DNA of 64,000 nt, from positions 19,954,178-20,018,177 of the forward strand of contig CM057162.1 of assembly GCA_029962745.1 (NCBI GenBank), read 5' to 3'. This document shows positions 59,232-64,000 of this stretch, piece after piece (the first letter of the stretch is position 1; each line of letters opens with the position of its first letter). Source of the stretch: Echinometra lucunter. Lineage: Eukaryota; Echinodermata; Echinoidea; Camarodonta; Echinometridae. The translations under genes were made by a program, and so were the position numbers. The notes under the pieces were generated by a model. It made no database searches. It worked only from the letters and a program-made list of their open reading frames with translations, and was not told the origin of the DNA.

Positions 59232-62039
59232 GTAGGTGACTGTACCTTGTTTCGTACTAGTGCCCTGCAACTTCAAGCCAAGGCTGCATGCGACATGCAT
59301 AGTTTCAAAGATAAAGTTGTTAATACCTGTAATTCCTACATTTAACGTTGTATTATGATATATCCTTCCTCTGTTATTTCTTTTTCACATTACTGTATAA
59401 TCTTTGACTATCAATTTTTGTAATTTATTTCATCACTTGGGCAATTTCTGGGTCTAGATTTAGGCAGTCACACTCGTACTCGTAGACGAAGGCCTAACAA
59501 ATGTTGGTTGTTAGCTCATGTTGTATGATGAGGGGCCCTAAAACTGACAAAATTGACAAGCTTTTCCTTTCGTATGCCTCTAATGGCCTGACCTCAGTTT
59601 AATCTTCATATCCTAGGGAGTAATTGTGCTGAAAATCTCATCAAAATTTGAGTTATAACAATGTCATTTTCACAAGAAAAAGCGGCGATGTGTCTTAAAT
59701 AACATTAGTTGTTGCTAGTTAACGTTAGCAGTTGAATGCACGATATGCCTTACCCTTAAATTCCTTGACGTTTGTGCAAATCTATTCTACTACAAATACA
59801 GTCATGGGACTAGATCTTGACTTCAGACCTGCTTATACCAATCTCTTGAATTTGTTGATACATATTTGAGGCCTCAATTTTCCCACGCTGAATTTACTAG
59901 TCAGGAATTCATTAGAAAATTTTAGCAGAGCTCCAAGTTATATACATGTAGATCTACAGTGTATTTCCTGCACAGAGTGAAATAAAGTTAGGTCTCGGCC
60001 CTGGTCTGATCTACATGCTAGGCTAGCCTATAGGCTATAGTCTAGCTGATTTAGGGCCAGACTAGGACCTTGCCGTAGCTCGGGCCCTGAATAAGTACGG
60101 AATTAAGAATAACTGTTTATGTATCACAACCCTGTAAGCACAGACCTGCTTTTAGAAAAAATAAGAAATTAATAGAAAAGGATGAAGTTGAAATGGAGGG
60201 AGGGGGGAGCAGGGCATTGCTTATAATTGAGAGAAGGAAGGGAGGGGGCAGATCATTATTCACAAAAAATTACTCGATCCCCCACCCTTCCCATTGTGTA
60301 TTGCTCGATTTGTCTTCAGTTTTGAGTGCATTTACTGTCTCCGTAGACTTTCTTTTTTATTAAAGCAGTTGAATTACAAAGTGAATTTCAATTATTAGGC
60401 ATAATGGAATATTTAGTTAAATTACTTTTAGATTAATAAAAATTAAAACAATAAATACTAATCGCAAAACAACATTACTTAATGGATTAATTGATGTTAC
60501 TGTCTAATATTTCATACTAGAATGAATGATACTTTGTATTCCATATTCATTTAATGCTGTTGGTGTATTTCACCTGTTCTAAACAATAAGTCTATATATA
60601 TCAGTGTGATTCATCTAAGCAGTTGGCTGCTTCTAGTGCCATTTCATGTATAATCAAAAGGGATTTTTTTTTCTTTTTACAGGCCGTTGATATGAAGCAG
60701 CTAAGCCAGGTCATGCTCGTCCCTATCGTCCTGGTCATCTCAAGGCAAATATAGGAATGTTAGACTGTAGCTTAGAGGCAAAACTGGAAGGAGAGGGGTA
60801 GGATATGATAACCACATTTAATTCAATGATGCTGGAAATGCAGGTCACTGCATTCATATCAGAGGAGGAAGCAGAGGTGATCTAAGATCTTGAAACAGTA
60901 AATGAAGTTGGATTCTCTTTGCATCAACCCAGGATGAACTTCAGAATGATGGAGATCCTACAAAATGAACATGGGTATGGCTGTACAGGATGTCCCTAGA
61001 ACCAGTAGTGTTTGGAACTTTGGATGCCTTAATGATCTATGATCACATCCTTTCAGTGGGTGAATGAACTTACCAAAGCCATGAAAGCTGAGCATGAACT
61101 CTAAATTATGTGTTAACTGACTGACAGCGTCCAGCTGTACTACAATTGATATTGCAACTACTTTATTGCTACTACTAAGTGCAAAAAATTGCTTTTTGTA
61201 TCTTCATCATTTGGGTGATAAATGCCCTAAGAACTTGTGACACATGTTTGAATACGAGCAATCTCACTTTCAGGATGATATTACCTTTATTTCATAGATA
61301 ATATTTAATTCCAAATATCAACTGCGTTTGTGTGCTTGCAAAAGCAGACGACTTGAAAAGTAAATTTAAAACTAACAAATTTTTAATTATTGAATTAACC
61401 ATAAGATCTCTTAAGGTCATATAGGATTTTTTTCTTCATGAATTATGTCACATGTGCAATGATCTAAATTTAGATGAAATTGCTTCTTTGTATCTTAACT
61501 ATACAAAAAAAAACCTACAAGCTATACTTTGTAAAAGAAAATAATGGGTAGATGTGAAGAGATATTTTTGGGCACGTGATTTTATTTTATTTTCAAGTGA
61601 AAGGAAAGGAAAGGATGAATTTTATTAGGAAGAAAGAACAAACACTCTCCACTCTTAAATTTATTAGAAACTGAAAGTATTTAACATTTTCAGACTACAG
61701 CTTAGTAAAGAGCACTATTCCAGTCGGATTTAAATTCCTAATTTGAAATACAGCATATGTCATCTCTTGTTTTGAATAAAACTAGTTACTAGTATGACAA
61801 GTGCAATTAAGGAAAATTTTATTTCATTCCATGTTGTACTGACCTATTATGTATTTCAAAGTTCACAGTTCATATCTTTTACTGATCCATATTTCAAGAA
61901 ACCCAGACAATTGGATTCCAACTGGCAGTGCAAATACAAAAGATACACTGTAGTTAATAAAATGAAGGATAAAGTAAGACTATATAACACAATTAAAGCA
62001 CACACTTGAAATAACTACTCATGATAAGAAGGTGAGTGA
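59232..62039. other. Unassigned sequence
   Basis: AT-rich with no recognised gene. At 60684 a strong acceptor (TTTTTTTTCTTTTTACAG, ending 60683) precedes a 72-nt open stretch (AVDMKQLSQVMLVPIVLVIS to TAG near 60753). This could be a terminal exon of an unknown plus-strand gene, but one frame is not enough to call it. Confidence 0.3.
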
Positions 62040-62290
62040 AAATAACAAGAGAGGTATAAAGAGAGAGAGAGAGAGAGAAAGAGAGAAGAAAGAAAGCAAT
62101 CGAGGGAGCTGATGGAAAGTTTGAGAAACGAAAGATAAGAACGGTGAAGCAGAGAAAAGGCGAGAAAACTAGAGATGGTGGAAATAGAAGGGAAAGAAAG
62201 AGGGAGAGAAAAGGGAAGAGAAGGAAAGATATAGACCGAGTTGGAAGGTATGAAGGAGAGAAAAGAGCTAGCTGACAGAAAGAAACATTA
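62040..62290. repeat. Purine-rich (GA) tract
   Basis: About 250 bp of GAGAGA, GAAAGA and GGAAAG sequence. The reverse-strand Ser/Leu/Phe-rich frame across it is compositional. Confidence 0.85.
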
Positions 62291-62499
62291 ACATGGAAAG
62301 AAGCACGGGACTGAGAAATATTTTGAATGTTGATGCCTTGTGCTTGAGTGGATGATAAATGGTTCTGATTTTTGATGATGTAATAATGAACAAGCGTGCT
62401 AGTAATTATTAAATTGATTTTCACTGCATCATCAACACTAATATTATTTAACAGCAACATAAAATTTATGACACACGTTTGCCAATTAGGGGCAAATCC

Positions 62500-64000
62500 G
62501 TGCAAACTTTAAAAGGGAGGGACATTAAAATTCTGAGAATACCCCACCCCTTCCCCCCCCAAAGACCACTAAAGTTGAAGGTGAATTTAAGATGACATTT
62601 TTGGTCCAAAATTCACTTTAAGACAGACAGATGTTTCATGAAAAATATATGGTGAACAAAGGAGATTTCGCCCCCATCCTCCCTGGACCCGCCCCTGGTG
62701 AACTCTGACTACTCTCTAATTATCTTTGTCTATATCTCCCTATTAATATGAAAAAAGAAGCAATCACAAATTTATTTTCGTAAATTTGTGATTGAAATTC
62801 ACTTAATGACAAAAGTGTATATTTCACAAAGATTTATGGTGAGCAAAGATGATACGGCCCCTTCCTCCCTGGACCCCCCTGCAGGGGCGTAACAGGTACC
62901 TATTATCAGGGGGGGAGAGCCCAAAATTACCCGGTAACTAGTCTATGTCTAGAATCTGTGGCGTAGCTAGGACTGCATTTTAGGAGGACGGTAGTGCTCC
63001 ACCGGCCTAAATCCAATTTGAGGAGTAGGGGATGAAAAAACTTTTTTTAACGATTTTTTCCCGTCACACACATTTTCATAACTATTTTGCGAGCGAGCGA
63101 AGCGAGCGAGCCAAAAAATAACCACTTTTTTCAATTTTTAATCGCATTTTCGGATGGAAATCCTAAGATTTTGACGAGCGAGCAAAGCGAGCGAGCCAAA
63201 AATAACCAATTTTTTGTTTTCAATAGCATTTTCAAATAGAAATTCTAAAATATAATGGTTATTTATGATAGATATTCAGAATTTTTACTTACTGACTAAT
63301 TGAAATATATTTTCTTCCTTAAAAAGTGTGTCTGCATGGGGGGGGGCGGGGAATTTGTACACACCATTCCCCCTCTCCCCCAAGTGGGGGTGATAGATCC
63401 CCCTACCCCCTGGAATTTACGCCAAAGTAGTGCTCCCTAGAGGGGAGGGTGCAGGGAGGGGGCAGTTCCCCCCCCCCCCTCCCACGCGGAGCGCGGAAGC
63501 TCCGACGTTTCTTTGAATTATTAGTTGTCGGTAATAAAGTCTATCTTCTGCGGCGTAACTAGGATTTCATTTTAGGAGGACGGTAGTGCTCCCTAGGGGG
63601 GAGGGTGCAAGGAAGGGGAAGTTTCCCCCTCCCGCGCTGTCAGTTCCCGCTCTTCTTACGCTCTCTGCCTGTTATGGGGTGGGGGGACATATGCATAGCC
63701 CAAAATTTCCCGGTAATTAAGTCTAGAATCAGTGGTGTAATTCTCTGCCAGTTTTTTTGGGGGGGCAGAGCCGAAAATTCCCGGCAAGTAAGTGTAGAAA
63801 TAGAATATGCGGAGGTGAGCCCGCACCGCGAGTTGCTTGTTGTGAATCCCTTAGCGGGTGGGTCCCAGGGTTCTGGCTTAGGGCCTCTGATGGGGGTCTA
63901 CAGGGAAAGCCACTGCGGGGGAGCCTCCGGAAACTCCAGGGATTTGGTACTAAATTTTCCCTCATTTCTTCTGTTTCACTTTGCTTTCTTCTTTTTTTTC
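62500..64000. mobile_element. Nested decayed hAT-like elements
   Basis: Repeated terminal-like words occur: CAGGGGCGTAACAGG (62883), CTGTGGCGTAGCTAGGA (62956), CTGCGGCGTAACTAGGA (63549), CAGTGGTGTAATTC (63731). Between them are repeated GGAGGACGGTAGTGCTCC, poly-G/C runs and GCGAGCGAGCGAAGCGAGCG words. Two similar blocks (62600-62690 and 62780-62870) end CCTCCCTGGACCC. Boundaries could not be resolved. Confidence 0.6.

Noticed and set aside
63729..63965. 78-codon reverse-strand frame
   Set aside because: Lies in decayed transposon sequence; Pro/Arg-rich composition follows GC content, with no recognised domain.

Overview
This is eukaryotic nuclear DNA. It has long AT-rich introns with GT/AG splice sites, many MITE-type transposons, microsatellites, a satellite array and one LINE. 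The mix of repeats and the protein family point to a marine invertebrate deuterostome, most likely a sea urchin or another echinoderm. That is an inference from overall character; no species marker was identified. There is one 500-base assembly gap (39975-40474).

Left half (1 to about 38500): the 3' two thirds of one plus-strand gene, which I assign to the TMEM24/C2CD2L-C2CD2 family. These are ER-anchored lipid-transfer proteins of ER-plasma membrane contact sites. I could splice 14 coding exons by eye, from 2293 to the stop at 34109-34111, with matching phases at every junction. In order they encode the end of the SMP-side region, a C2 domain, the family's SPTK...PDGT motif, a conserved IRHLSES...STLIIHGVS segment, two related polybasic Ser-rich exons and a short C-terminal exon. 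The first exons lie upstream of the window. A 3'UTR intron of about 2.1 kb follows the stop. Several intronic segments look like extra or duplicated phase 1-1 exons (5908-5937, 15029-15064, 24569-24649, 28875-28931). The gene may therefore be heavily alternatively spliced.

The introns hold many elements with recognisable ends: a 1.2-kb element whose ~150-bp monomers each carry a nuclear-receptor DR1-like motif; TTAA-flanked, TAA/TTA-flanked and other MITEs; several long inverted repeats; trinucleotide and minisatellite tracts; and a long polypyrimidine tract.

Right half (40475 to about 56960): a large repeat structure. A spacer of about 1.7 kb alternates with arrays of a ~301-bp satellite, giving a ~5.24-kb tandem duplication plus a third, diverged spacer copy. 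The satellite shows a 4-unit (1205-bp) higher-order repeat. Each unit carries a ~68-nt segment able to fold as a three-way junction. The second copy has been invaded by an L1/Tx1-like LINE (46969-52263, 5-bp target duplication), a MULE-like MITE (53157-53625) and a hAT MITE (53926-54773). The LINE has a broken endonuclease reading frame and a long open RT frame.

Far right (56960-64000): minisatellites and nested hAT-like elements; no gene could be recognised with confidence.
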